This document shows, in pieces, positions 48,301-54,700 of a stretch of 64,000 nucleotides of DNA. Both the position numbers and the translations under genes were made by a program. The DNA lies in contig NC_084774.1 of assembly GCF_028858725.1 (NCBI RefSeq), positions 6,918,001-6,982,000 on the forward strand. Direction: 5' to 3'. The notes below the pieces were generated by a model. It was not told the origin of the DNA, did not search any database, and worked only from the letters and a program-made list of their open reading frames with translations. Position 1 is the stretch's first letter. The number at the start of each line of letters is the position of its first letter. This stretch comes from Colius striatus. Its lineage: Eukaryota > Chordata > Aves > Coliiformes > Coliidae.

Positions 48301-50737
48301 CCACTGCCAGGAGGGAGCTGGGATTCCTTCCTCCTGCAAGGAAGCAGGTTGTCATTTATGTTGAGCACAGACTGTGCTAAGTGCCAGGAGGCAGAGCAGC
48401 AGCAGAGAGCAGCTCCTCGTGCTCAAGCCAAGGCAGGAGAGCCAAGGAGTTCTGGCAGAGAAGGGGGTGTCCTGCAGCTCTGCAGGCAGGGGAAGGCACC
48501 TCGGCTTGGCAGCTGGAGGAGGGATGCTGTGCTCCCAGGCCTGGCTGTGCAGCAGCAGGCAGGAACTGGGGGCAGTTCAGCTCTTTTTTGTGTCTTACAA
48601 GTCAAATGGATGATGGGTGACACCATTGCAGCTTCCAGGGGTGGGAGCTGTTTCTCTCTGCGCAGCGGGCCTGGCTGGGCTGGGCTGGGCTGGGCTGAGC
48701 TGGGCTGGCTGGTTGTGTCTCCTCTGTCTCCAATTAGCAGAACCAGCGTGATTTCTTTGGCAAGAAAATGTCTTGATATGCCAACAAGGTTTTTCCTTTG
48801 CACCCATCTCTTACCAAGCCTCTCCTGCTCTCTGCCCAGGTCCTGGGGGCCCGGCACCTTCCCAAGAACGGCAGGGGGATCGTTTGTCCTTTCGTGGAGG
48901 TGGAGGTGTCCGGGGCCGAGTACGACAACGCCAAGCAGAAAACGGAGATTGTGGGTGAGTGTGTGCAGGGCAGGGAGAGGGAGCCAGCAGCCCTCTGCCC
49001 ACAGGCTCAGCAGCAGCCGTAGGGGGCAGCGGGGGGCAGCGCCCGGCGGGGGCTGCCCAGTGACAGCCGTGTTTCCCGGCCAGCGGACAACGGCCTCAAC
49101 CCTCTCTGGACCCCGAAGCAGTTCCACTTTCAGGTCAGCAACCCCGACTTTGCCTTCCTCCGCTTCGTGGTGTACGAGGAGGACATGTTCAGTGATGAGA
49201 ACTTCCTGGCCCAGGCCACCTTCCTGGTGAAAGGCTTGAAGACAGGTAACGTGCTCAGGGAAGGGGGTGTCACGGTGGCCGTGACCAGTTTGCTAATTGC
49301 ATTGTTAGCCAGGGAGAGCTGAGTTTCGTGGGAGGATGGTGTCATTCCCCAGGCTGGCTCAGCCCCTCCTGTCCCCAAGCAGGTGAAGGAAGGAGGAAGC
49401 CATTTGCTAACATCCCTTGGGGCAGGCTGCCACATGAGGGGAGCTGGGGGGGGGATGCAGAAGATGCCCTTGAGGTCTGTGCCAGGGGACTGACCTGTCA
49501 CTGCTTGTGCCGTGAGTGATGCCAGGGCTGTCTCTGCTGCAGGCTTCCGAGCTGTACCCCTGAGGAACAACTACAGTGAGAACCTGGAGCTGGCTTCCCT
49601 GCTCGTCAAGATAGACATTTTTCCCAGCAAGGTGAGGCTGGGCCATGCACAAGGAGGTGGCTGAGGGGCAGGGTGAGGGGCAGAGGCAACGAGCCTTCCC
49701 CAGTGCTGGCTGTGCCCAGCACGGCCCAGCCTCAGCGCCCACGGACGGCCATGGCTGAGGTGATGGGCAGAGGGCTGGCAGGAGGGGAGGTACTGTGCTG
49801 GCCTCCTGCCGGGAGTCAGGGCTTTGCAGGAGCAGGGTCCTGCCTGGGCTGCGTTGGGCGTGCTTGGAAATCCCTTCAGCAAAAGCTGAAGGAGGTTGGC
49901 TTCCCCCATCCCAGACCCTGTGTGCGCAGCTGGGATGTTATAGCTCGGCACCGTGGAGCCCAGCTGGCCCAGGGCCATCCGTGGTGGCAGAAGGGGAGGG
50001 CAGGGTCCTTCAGAGACAGATTTTACATTTATGTCTTCATTTAAAATGCTGCTGGTGGGGGCCACCAATGGCTGTTGCAGACAGGGCAGCTGCATATTGC
50101 AAACCCCAAGGCCTTGTGATCCCTGGACACCAAGGCCTCGCACCAGGACTGCTTTTACTCCAAGACACACACTTGGAAATCCCAAGCCCTTTACTACTGT
50201 GCTTCTGGTCCAAGCAGGAGAATGGTGAAATAAACCCCTTCAGTGCTTCAGCCCTACGGGAACGAGCAGGAGATGCTTCTAACCAGCTGCTGGCCAGCAG
50301 AGGCAGAGAGGGGTCGTTCGAGGCACGGTACCAGCAGCCCTTTGAGGAGTTCCGTGTGTCGCAGGAGCAGCTCGCTGACCACTTTGAGAGCCGGGAGCGA
50401 AGGTAAACCAGTGCTCACTGAGCTCCCCCAGCACGAAAACCTCCCCAGCATTCAGCCTGCTGGGTGCAGGCAGCTCAATGCAGCCTTCCCATAACCCAGA
50501 GCAGAGCTGCAGCCTTGTTTGCTGTGTGGAAACGCTCCATTTCAGCACGAGCATTGAGTCCTTGGGGGAGGCCCCGCGGGACAAGGAACCGCAGCCAGTG
50601 GCACCTTCCCCTGGTGTGGGGGGCACGGGGTGGCTTTGGGCAGCAGAGCCTTGCCTGGGGTCAGCCTGTGCCCTCTGCCTGTGCCCCCTTGCAGGGTACT
50701 GCGGAGGACACGGGTCAACGGGGACAACCGGCTGTAG
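3151..50737 (+). CDS. PLCG1: Phospholipase C gamma 1 (32 coding exons)
   Basis: Hydrolyses phosphatidylinositol 4,5-bisphosphate to IP3 and diacylglycerol at the plasma membrane after recruitment to phosphorylated receptor tyrosine kinases or adaptors. Coding exons: 3151-3352, 22598-22750, 23836-23929, 24454-24501, 30110-30194, 31003-31086, 31408-31430, 32581-32653, 33620-33721, 34983-35101, 35855-35940, 36712-36832, 37259-37427, 37876-37998, 39551-39652, 39884-40071, 40805-41005, 42038-42157, 42415-42595, 42910-42987, 43408-43511, 43723-43819, 43996-44068, 44797-44954, 45465-45561, 46013-46237, 47016-47164, 48840-48954, 49084-49245, 49543-49631, 50218-50402, 50695-50737. Every intron is GT-AG and every join keeps frame. 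The product is 1282 residues, nine shorter than human up to the X box (five at the N terminus, four at the exon 7/8 join). The start is the first ATG before the conserved [11 protein letters not shown] segment. Exon boundaries were read by eye against my knowledge of the human protein. Confidence 0.97.
9110..9156. promoter_or_regulatory. Candidate GATA/CACCC cluster in PLCG1 intron 1
   Basis: Within 47 bp there is a CACCC/KLF-type box (GGGGTGGGCG, 9110-9119), a strong GATA site on the minus strand (CTTATCAG, 9122-9129) and a second reverse GATA core (TTATCT, 9151-9156). This layout resembles haematopoietic enhancers bound by GATA and KLF factors. Short motifs like these also arise by chance, so this is only a candidate. 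Confidence 0.3.
11814..12063. repeat. 66-bp minisatellite, about four copies
   Basis: Four tandem units: 11814-11880 (67 bp, most diverged), 11881-11946, 11947-12012, and a partial unit at 12013 to about 12063. Units 2 and 3 differ at only a few positions. Each unit starts near CATCTCTGTGCAAGGGACAG. Because 66 is divisible by three, frames on both strands stay open through the array and encode repeated His/Cys-rich peptides. I treat these as non-coding because there is no start, splice or homology support. Confidence 0.95.
18087..18735 (+). mobile_element. CR1 LINE fragment, reverse-transcriptase region, sense to PLCG1
   Basis: Translated on the + strand, the segment gives CR1 ORF2 reverse-transcriptase motifs in order: [37 protein letters not shown] and [12 protein letters not shown]. 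The frame then jumps near 18455, where sequence encoding the central RT domain is missing. Downstream, VSKFADGTK is read in another frame, so the usual FADD catalytic motif has become FADG. It continues through the [15 protein letters not shown] segment and ends before the 3' tail. It is truncated at both ends, internally deleted and inactive. Confidence 0.93.
22598..24501 (+). CDS. PLCG1: PLCG1 exons 2-4: rest of the PH domain and start of the EF hands
   Basis: Exons 22598-22750, 23836-23929 and 24454-24501 encode residues 68-165. Visible segments are [30 protein letters not shown] and [10 protein letters not shown] (PH strands), then [13 protein letters not shown] (the C-terminal PH helix) and [16 protein letters not shown], which opens the first EF hand. 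Donors are GTAAAG, GTGAGG and GTAAGA. Exon 4 is only 48 bp. The intron between exons 3 and 4 shows nothing notable beyond a short TG run just before the acceptor. Confidence 0.97.
25006..25068. promoter_or_regulatory. Perfect 14-bp palindrome between duplicated GATAAG motifs (intron 4)
   Basis: A short direct duplication (about 23 bp, two mismatches, period 39) places GATAAG at 25015-25020 and 25054-25059. Between them lies the perfect palindrome TGGGTCATGACCCA (25031-25044). It reads as two inverted GGGTCA half-sites with no spacer, the IR0 or TREpal arrangement used by thyroid-hormone and retinoid receptors. Function is inferred from motif form only. Confidence 0.35.
25219..25398 (-). mobile_element. 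CR1 LINE 3'-end fragment, antisense
   Basis: On the + strand the sequence begins with a degenerate reverse complement of the CR1 3' tail (CTGAATCCCAGCATGG) and continues with segments shared with the copies at 36035, 40238 and 41297 (CATCCAGCCCAACCCCCTGC and CTCCACACCCTCCCTGGGCA). It stops abruptly around 25398, as expected for a heavily 5'-truncated LINE copy. Confidence 0.9.
27501..27539. repeat. Left arm of a 39-bp inverted repeat (intron 4)
   Basis: These 39 bases match the reverse complement of 30397-30435 with one mismatch, including a 32-base exact run. The sequence next to each arm does not match the other, so this is not obviously the edge of a longer duplicated element. The arms bracket PLCG1 exon 5. 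Confidence 0.85.
27870..28495 (-). mobile_element. CR1 LINE fragment with internal deletion, antisense
   Basis: The + strand starts with the reverse complement of the CR1 3' tail (CCCAGAATCACAGAATGG). Minus-strand translation gives CR1 reverse-transcriptase segments: [36 protein letters not shown], then, in another frame, [20 protein letters not shown]. After INGVDE the sequence jumps directly to the C-terminal [12 protein letters not shown] segment, so the FADD catalytic part is missing. It is a dead, deleted copy and sits head to head with the next CR1. Confidence 0.93.
28688..29210 (+). mobile_element. CR1 LINE 3'-end fragment, sense
   Basis: The sequence ends with a CR1-type 3' tail (AAATGATTCTATGATC, to about 29210). 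Its body is the reverse complement of segments in the copies at 33859 and 38380, for example GAGGGAATGGGGATGTTGAG, so all three belong to one CR1 lineage. The reading frame is broken and only the C-terminal end of the element remains. Between it and the preceding CR1 lie about 190 bp of GC-rich sequence of unknown origin. Confidence 0.92.
30110..33721 (+). CDS. PLCG1: PLCG1 exons 5-9: EF-hand region
   Basis: Exons 30110-30194, 31003-31086, 31408-31430, 32581-32653 and 33620-33721 encode residues 166-288. Segments include [43 protein letters not shown] and [20 protein letters not shown]. In PLC enzymes this EF-hand array is mainly a structural support for the catalytic barrel. Exon 7 is a 23-nt micro-exon followed by a poor donor (GTGGAT). 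The exon 7/8 join gives LERGGERSE, four residues shorter than the human segment. Exon 8 joins exon 9 in phase 0 after the codon AGG. Confidence 0.93.
30397..30435. repeat. Right arm of a 39-bp inverted repeat (intron 5)
   Basis: Reverse complement of 27501-27539 with one mismatch. It lies about 200 bp after the exon 5 donor, so exon 5 is the only coding exon between the arms. Confidence 0.85.
31935..32080 (-). mobile_element. Possible old CR1 3'-end remnant (intron 7)
   Basis: The + strand reads ATAACCATAGAAG, then a GGGACCTCA-like segment, then CACCTAGTTCATCCCTCTGC. The order and spacing resemble a degraded reverse-complemented CR1 3' end. Similarity is much weaker than in the other copies and I cannot place the far end. 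Confidence 0.35.
33859..34395 (-). mobile_element. CR1 LINE 3'-end fragment, antisense (intron 9)
   Basis: Begins with the reverse complement of the CR1 tail (AGTCATAGAATCATTG) and continues with TCAAGTCCAACCACTAACCT and CATTCCCTCAGCCCCTCCCC, shared with the copies at 28688 (opposite strand) and 38380. It starts about 140 bp after the exon 9 donor. No intact open frame remains. Confidence 0.94.
34983..37998 (+). CDS. PLCG1: PLCG1 exons 10-14: X catalytic box and first residues of the split PH
   Basis: Exons 34983-35101, 35855-35940, 36712-36832, 37259-37427 and 37876-37998 encode residues 289-494. Both catalytic histidines are present: His326 in SSSHNTYLTG (split across exons 10 and 11) and His371 in [16 protein letters not shown], equivalent to human 335 and 380. 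The four calcium ligands expected by homology to PLC delta 1 are Asn327, Glu356, Asp358 and Glu405 (LSIEDHCS). Exon 14 ends in [20 protein letters not shown], the start of the first half of the split PH domain. All five introns after these exons are GT-AG. Confidence 0.97.
36035..36535 (-). mobile_element. CR1 LINE 3'-end fragment, antisense (intron 11)
   Basis: Minus-strand translation gives the CR1 ORF2 C terminus: [41 protein letters not shown] and [16 protein letters not shown]. The + strand opens with a degraded tail (TTGCAGAGTGGTTGGGATTG). It begins about 95 bp after the exon 11 donor and is 5' truncated near 36535. Confidence 0.95.
38380..39060 (-). mobile_element. CR1 LINE 3'-end fragment, antisense (intron 14)
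   Basis: Starts with TCATAGAATCACTGAATCG and follows the same lineage as the 33859 copy up to about 38915. After an apparent gap it continues with CR1-like sequence including CCAAGTGCAGGACC and CTTGGCCTTGTAAAACC near 39030-39065. All frames are interrupted. Confidence 0.92.
39551..41005 (+). CDS. PLCG1: PLCG1 exons 15-17: first half of the split PH and the nSH2 domain
   Basis: Exons 39551-39652, 39884-40071 and 40805-41005 encode residues 495-657. Exon 15 carries [19 protein letters not shown] (split PH, N-terminal half) and an acidic linker. Exons 16-17 carry the nSH2 domain, from [13 protein letters not shown] through [15 protein letters not shown] to [14 protein letters not shown]. Arg577 of the FLVRES motif is the phosphotyrosine-binding arginine (human 586). 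The nSH2 docks on phosphorylated receptors such as FGFR, and also on LAT. A CR1 sits in the intron between exons 16 and 17. Confidence 0.97.
40238..40690 (-). mobile_element. CR1 LINE 3'-end fragment, antisense (intron 16)
   Basis: Opens with TTAGAATCACAGAATGGCAG and aligns closely by eye with the copies at 36035 and 41297, including CTCCACACCCTCCGTGGGCA and TGTCACCCCATCCTCCTGAC. It begins about 170 bp after the exon 16 donor and ends about 115 bp before the exon 17 acceptor. Confidence 0.95.
41297..41905 (-). mobile_element. CR1 LINE 3'-end fragment, antisense (intron 17)
   Basis: Minus-strand translation, with frame breaks, gives [19 protein letters not shown], then [39 protein letters not shown] and [11 protein letters not shown], the C-terminal part of CR1 ORF2. 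The + strand begins with the tail ACAGAATCACAGAATGG. It covers nearly 60% of intron 17 and ends about 130 bp before the exon 18 acceptor. Confidence 0.96.
42038..42987 (+). CDS. PLCG1: PLCG1 exons 18-20: cSH2 domain and regulatory tyrosine linker
   Basis: Exons 42038-42157, 42415-42595 and 42910-42987 encode residues 658-784. The cSH2 runs from [15 protein letters not shown] through [19 protein letters not shown] (the arginine equivalent to human 694) to [14 protein letters not shown]. The cSH2 holds the enzyme inactive until it binds the phosphorylated linker. Exon 20 is that linker: [20 protein letters not shown] contains Tyr762, Tyr766 and Tyr774, equivalent to human 771, 775 and 783, the last being the key activating site. 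All three tyrosines are conserved. Confidence 0.97.
43408..43819 (+). CDS. PLCG1: PLCG1 exons 21-22: SH3 domain
   Basis: Exons 43408-43511 and 43723-43819 encode residues 785-851. The segments [37 protein letters not shown] and [11 protein letters not shown] carry the ALFDY, WW and PSNYV features of SH3 domains. In PLC gamma 1 the SH3 binds proline-rich partners such as SLP-76, CBL and SOS1. The acceptor of exon 22 is CAAG rather than CCAG or CTAG but is still AG. The short tail after the SH3 ([11 protein letters not shown]) differs from mammals. Confidence 0.97.
43826..43905 (+). repeat. TG-rich microsatellite directly after the exon 22 donor
   Basis: About 80 bp of repeated GACTGTGTGTGTCT-like units begins six bases after the exon 22/intron 22 junction (donor GTGAGC at 43820). 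On the transcribed strand this is a UG-repeat. Confidence 0.93.
43996..44954 (+). CDS. PLCG1: PLCG1 exons 23-24: second half of the split PH domain
   Basis: Exons 43996-44068 and 44797-44954 encode residues 852-928. Exon 23 carries [19 protein letters not shown]. Exon 24 carries [19 protein letters not shown] and ends [16 protein letters not shown], the closing strands and helix of the split PH, which pairs in space with the half encoded by exons 14-15. The acceptor of exon 23 is a CAGCAGCAG tandem, so the exon may start at 43996 (extra Gln) or 43999; the latter matches the human length. Intron 23 has no feature I can name. Confidence 0.95.
45465..47164 (+). CDS. PLCG1: PLCG1 exons 25-27: Y catalytic box
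   Basis: Exons 45465-45561, 46013-46237 and 47016-47164 encode residues 929-1085. Segments in order are [78 protein letters not shown] and [20 protein letters not shown]. This is the second half of the TIM-barrel catalytic core, including the SNYDP substrate-contact region. Exon 27 runs into the linker to C2 ([19 protein letters not shown]). Long antisense frames overlap exons 25-26 but are shadows. Confidence 0.97.
48667..48712 (+). repeat. GGGCT pentanucleotide run in intron 27
   Basis: Seven to eight consecutive GGGCT/GGCTG units with one GGGCTGAGCT interruption, ending about 130 bp before the exon 28 acceptor. The spaced G-triplets could form a G-quadruplex in the pre-mRNA. Confidence 0.9.
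48840..49631 (+). CDS. PLCG1: PLCG1 exons 28-30: C2 domain
   Basis: Exons 48840-48954, 49084-49245 and 49543-49631 encode residues 1086-1207. Segments are [54 protein letters not shown] and [20 protein letters not shown]. The C2 domain packs against the catalytic barrel and contributes to membrane and cSH2 contacts. Introns 28 and 29 are short (129 and 297 bp) and contain nothing notable. Confidence 0.97.
50218..50737 (+). CDS. PLCG1: PLCG1 exons 31-32: C-terminal tail and stop codon
   Basis: Exons 50218-50402 and 50695-50737 encode residues 1208-1282. The segment [20 protein letters not shown] carries the tyrosine equivalent to human 1253, a known phosphorylation site. The protein ends [12 protein letters not shown] with TAG at 50735-50737, the same final residues as human. 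The basic RRTR stretch spans the last join. The stretch between the C2 domain and this tyrosine is less conserved than the catalytic core. Confidence 0.97.
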
Positions 50738-51310
50738 CCCCTCTGGGCGGGCAAAAGCACCTCCAGTGCTTGTGAATCTCACGGCACGCTGTGAACTGGT
50801 TTCTATGGAAACGGCACTGCTATGGCCTACTTTCAGGCAGCTTTTCCAGTTTCTCTGCTGAAGTGTGTTCCAGTGGAGAACTAAAAAAAAGTTAAATATA
50901 TATTGGAACCCCCAACCCAATCCCCCAAATCCCAACCCACCCTGAGCAAACCCAACCCTCAGCACCAGCCCTCAGCACCCAGCCCCAAGGAAGCGTGTGG
51001 GTGCAGACTGCCTGCCAGCCACCCAGGGGAGACACCAAACTGGCTGTAATGGCAAGGAAAAGGACTCCCCAAAAAAAGTCATCCAGCCCTTCATCGTCGC
51101 TGGAGGCCCTCTGCAGCCATCCCCTGCTGTGGGTGCCATCCTGCCCGTGCTGTGGGTACCATCCTCTGTGCCAGGTGAGAGGTCCTTCAGCCAGTGAGCT
51201 GGCACATCTCTGTTGTCCTGGCAGCATCGCATCTACCCACCTGTGTAGCCACTGCCTCTGCGTCCAGCAGTGACACTGGGCATTACGAGGCTGCTCTTGC
51301 TTTAACCGAC
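50738..51310 (+). other. PLCG1: PLCG1 3' untranslated region
   Basis: Runs from the stop codon to the poly(A) signal. An AT-rich patch with an A-run is near 50881-50902, followed by CCCAACC-rich repeats at about 50908-50980. I recognise no coding sequence here. At about 0.6 kb it is short compared with the ZHX3 3'UTR. Confidence 0.85.
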
Positions 51311-51316
51311 AATAAA
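51311..51316 (+). terminator. PLCG1: PLCG1 polyadenylation signal
   Basis: Canonical AATAAA. It is followed about 20-35 bp later by a GT-rich stretch (TCGTGTGTGGTGG), the usual downstream element, so cleavage is expected near 51325-51340. Confidence 0.85.
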
Positions 51317-51339
51317 AGTGTCAGTATCTCGTGTGTGGT

Positions 51340-51735
51340 GGCTCGTGAAGGCTCAGGGCTCTGCCAGTTTGGACCCTGCAGACTGAGGAGGTGGGGGCAG
51401 GGCTGCAGCCCTGTTCCCTCCTTCCTCCTGGCTTCAGGGAGCTTGCAGGGGGTAAAAAAAATAACCAGGGGCAGCCTCAGGTTTAATGTTGTTCACTCAA
51501 AAGGGGATGTGCTACAGCTGAGCGTGCTTGTCCAACCCAGGGTGGGGACATGCAGTTACCCCAGGCTGCAGCCCAGCTGGGCTGGGGAACTCACCCATGG
51601 CCTTACCCCAGGGGTAAGTTGCTTTTAAAACTGCCCCTGCACCAAGCAGCTCTGTCTGCTGTGCACTGGTGGCACCAGGCCCAAGAGCACCCCCCTGGGC
51701 CTCCCCAACCCCGCACGCAGTCAGCAGCCGACTCA
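51340..51735. other. Short gap between two convergent gene ends
   Basis: About 400 bp separate the expected cleavage sites of PLCG1 (+) and ZHX3 (-). No gene or repeat is visible apart from a GT-rich downstream element at each edge and a short A-run near 51455. Confidence 0.7.
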
Positions 51736-51739
51736 ACGG

Positions 51740-54700
51740 GCATCTTTTACACTCTTTATTTAGGAACAACCAAAAATGTCTGGTTTCATTTCAACAAACT
51801 GTACAAGCAAGCTCTTCCCCTCGCCCACCCTCACATCCACATATACAAAAGGAAGGGAAACTTGCCATTCACTTCTCAGAAGTGGCATTGTTGCTACAGG
51901 GAGTTCTTGCCCTCGCAACGAGAGCAGGTCAAGTCCATAGCAGGTCCAAGCTACCCTAGCCCTAGTAATAGCCACAGCCCACACTCACAGGCAGCTTCAC
52001 TCTTTCTTATCCTTTTGTTTTCTCTTTAAAACCTTTACCAAAAGTAAAAACTAGTTCCTGTCTCACACGATTGCCAAGGTGACCATCTGAAATTGTGGTC
52101 TTAAGAAAAACACACCACTAATCCCCCCCCAGAGCCCCCCACACCTCCCCGGTACAAAGACAGTTCCCACAGCAGGGCCCTTGCCCTGCTCCCTCGCTGC
52201 ATGGCCACCCTTATGAAAGGTCCCAGTACAGCTACAATTACAGTTTCTTTTGGATAAATCCAAGCAAGGAAAAAGAACAACAAACCAAACTAATTCCAGG
52301 TCATTCAGCACCAGCTTGATTTCTAAATAACAACAATTAAACAAACAACGACGAGAAAGAGACCCCATCAGGCTGATGTTGTGGGCTGGTGAGAAACAAA
52401 GTGATCAACACGCTGTTCCCCAAGTCTCTCTTTAGTGCAACGTTAGTGTGTGCAAGGGGATGGAGCCACGTACCCATCACACCACCACGAGCCAGACGGG
52501 GCAGAGAGAAAGTGCAACTTCAGCAAGAAGCTTTCTATGCCACGGGTTCCTCCCACCTTCACTAGCACCAGTGGGCAAAAGTCCTCCTGCCACCCTCTGT
52601 CAGCCCAGGGAAAATGTGGCTTTAGTCACAATGGGGCCGTGTCAGCCAACAGAGCAACTCCGCACTGCAACCGGCAAGAACAGGGAAAGAGAACCCAAAC
52701 AAAAGCAATCAGGGCTTCAGTAAGGGCTTCTCACTGTGCTCTAGTGCTGTGCCAGGCCAGTGCAGCACCGCTGGCAGGGAGTGCTGCCAGGGCAACTGAC
52801 AGCAGAAACTCGGCTTGCTAAAAAGCAAAAGGTGCAGCTCACAAGGGGCTCATCCCCCTCCCTGCATCGGCTGCACCGCCTGATCTTACCCTGCTGGCTC
52901 TGTGCCCAACGAGCAGCCCCGGCCACTGCAGCGACAGAACCACATCAGGCTGCTGCTGAGCTGGAGGGAGCGAAGCCACAGTTCTCTGGGCAGCAGGAGA
53001 GACAGGTGTACAAGCATTTTAAATACCATCAACCTCGAGGGAAGGTGCAGTATCATATTAACTCTCTAATGTGTACCCAAGTGCTGAAAATCATCTTTCT
53101 CTTCCAATTCCCTGTGACCCAGCTTCCAAACATCACCTTCCCATCAGGGTGCCTCTGCCACATGTCTAAGAGGGGCTGCAGGGAAGGCAGAAAAGAACAC
53201 TTCTACCTGTGGTCAACCTTGAAGGGGCTGCACTCAGCTGGGGGGAGGCTACAGGGTTTCTCATCACAGTTTCCAGCACCTCCTGCTTTTGCCAAGGGCT
53301 TCATGTGGTCCCCAAGGGAAGGCTGGGGCAGGAAGGGGACGTGCAGCTGGAGCTGTGAGCTGAGCATCAGGCCAAACACCTCTGCCCAGCCTTCACCCTG
53401 GCTGTGGGCCCAGCAGTGCAGCACTGCTCAGCTCACAGGCAACTGGACATAGGAACCCCTACATCACAGTTTGTTTAGTGTTCTGCTAAAGAAAAACATA
53501 CACATAAAACAGTGATTTCCAGGATGGTAATTAAGGAGCTGAGAAATCAGGTACCCAAATGAAACACAGAGCCACGTCTAGCAATGGCAGGGCCTGCTGC
53601 TAAGGGATGAAGTAACCCTGTTCCTTGCACCGTGAGAACATCACACAAGAGCACCGGGTCAGCACCACCCAGGGCTTTGGGTTATCAAGCAATTGATTGT
53701 GCCCTTGATCTAAAGGGCCTCAGAGACACAAGTAACAAGATTCACATGGGTTAAAATGATGGGTACGACTGTGCCTGTCGAGCCCAAGCTCACACACAGG
53801 ATCTGAGGAGTTTAATTTGCCATCCTTACTGATGCTGGTGACACAACTTCTCTCCCACAGCCCTCCTTTCAAGCCATGATAGTCATCTTTGACTAGGGGA
53901 TGATAAATATTCACAGACTGTAGGAACTGTGGCAGTGCTTCCTCGTGACACCATGAGAGCTGCTGCTGGGACCATCAAAAACTCCTTTTAGTTTTGGATG
54001 GAAACACATTTTAACGCCCTGCACCAAAACCTGAGTCTGTTTGGAGGTGACACCTCCTTCCCAGCTTTGGAAACAAAGCAATAGGGAAACTGAGGACCAC
54101 AGAGCTAAACCCTCAAAGAAAATCTTCAGCTTATGCTTTCATGGAGATTTCAAGTCAACTAAAAATGCAGATAACAAGGGATGTAGGAATTGAGAAGTGA
54201 ACTCAATTACTTTGTGATTGTTCAGTCTCTAACTCTTACCCTCCTGGCGCAGTGGGGCTTGCCAGCCCCGTCGCTGTGTCTGAGGGGAGCCTGCATGGAA
54301 CCACTTGTTAGAAGTTCCTCTGACCCAAAAGAAAGAAAACTCCTGCTGGGCCTGTCTGAATGCACAGAGACAGAGCTCAGAAACCTCAGCAGCTTCCAGC
54401 CCTCAAGGCTGCTTTTTCTGTGTACACCGGGAAGCTCTCCCTCTAGCTCACAAAACCCCTTTTCAATTTTTCTGGAAAACTGGCCAAATACAATCCAAGT
54501 GCAAAAAAAATCAGCTTGTGCAGGGGAAAATGGTTCAAAAGGGACCAGTTCTTAAGGACACAGTCCTTCAGCACTTCTGTAGCTGGAGCAGGGATCACTC
54601 TTCCAGTTAGCCATAGGCCTTCAAGTGTATACCAAAAACCCCACAGAAAATCACCTTGAATGGGCAAATTACACTTCCAACATATTCATATAGCAAGTAG

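Noticed and set aside
50279-50965. 228-codon minus-strand open frame over PLCG1 exons 31-32
   Set aside because: It is the shadow of the last coding exons and GC-rich intron sequence; its composition is Gly/Arg/Pro/Ser low-information.
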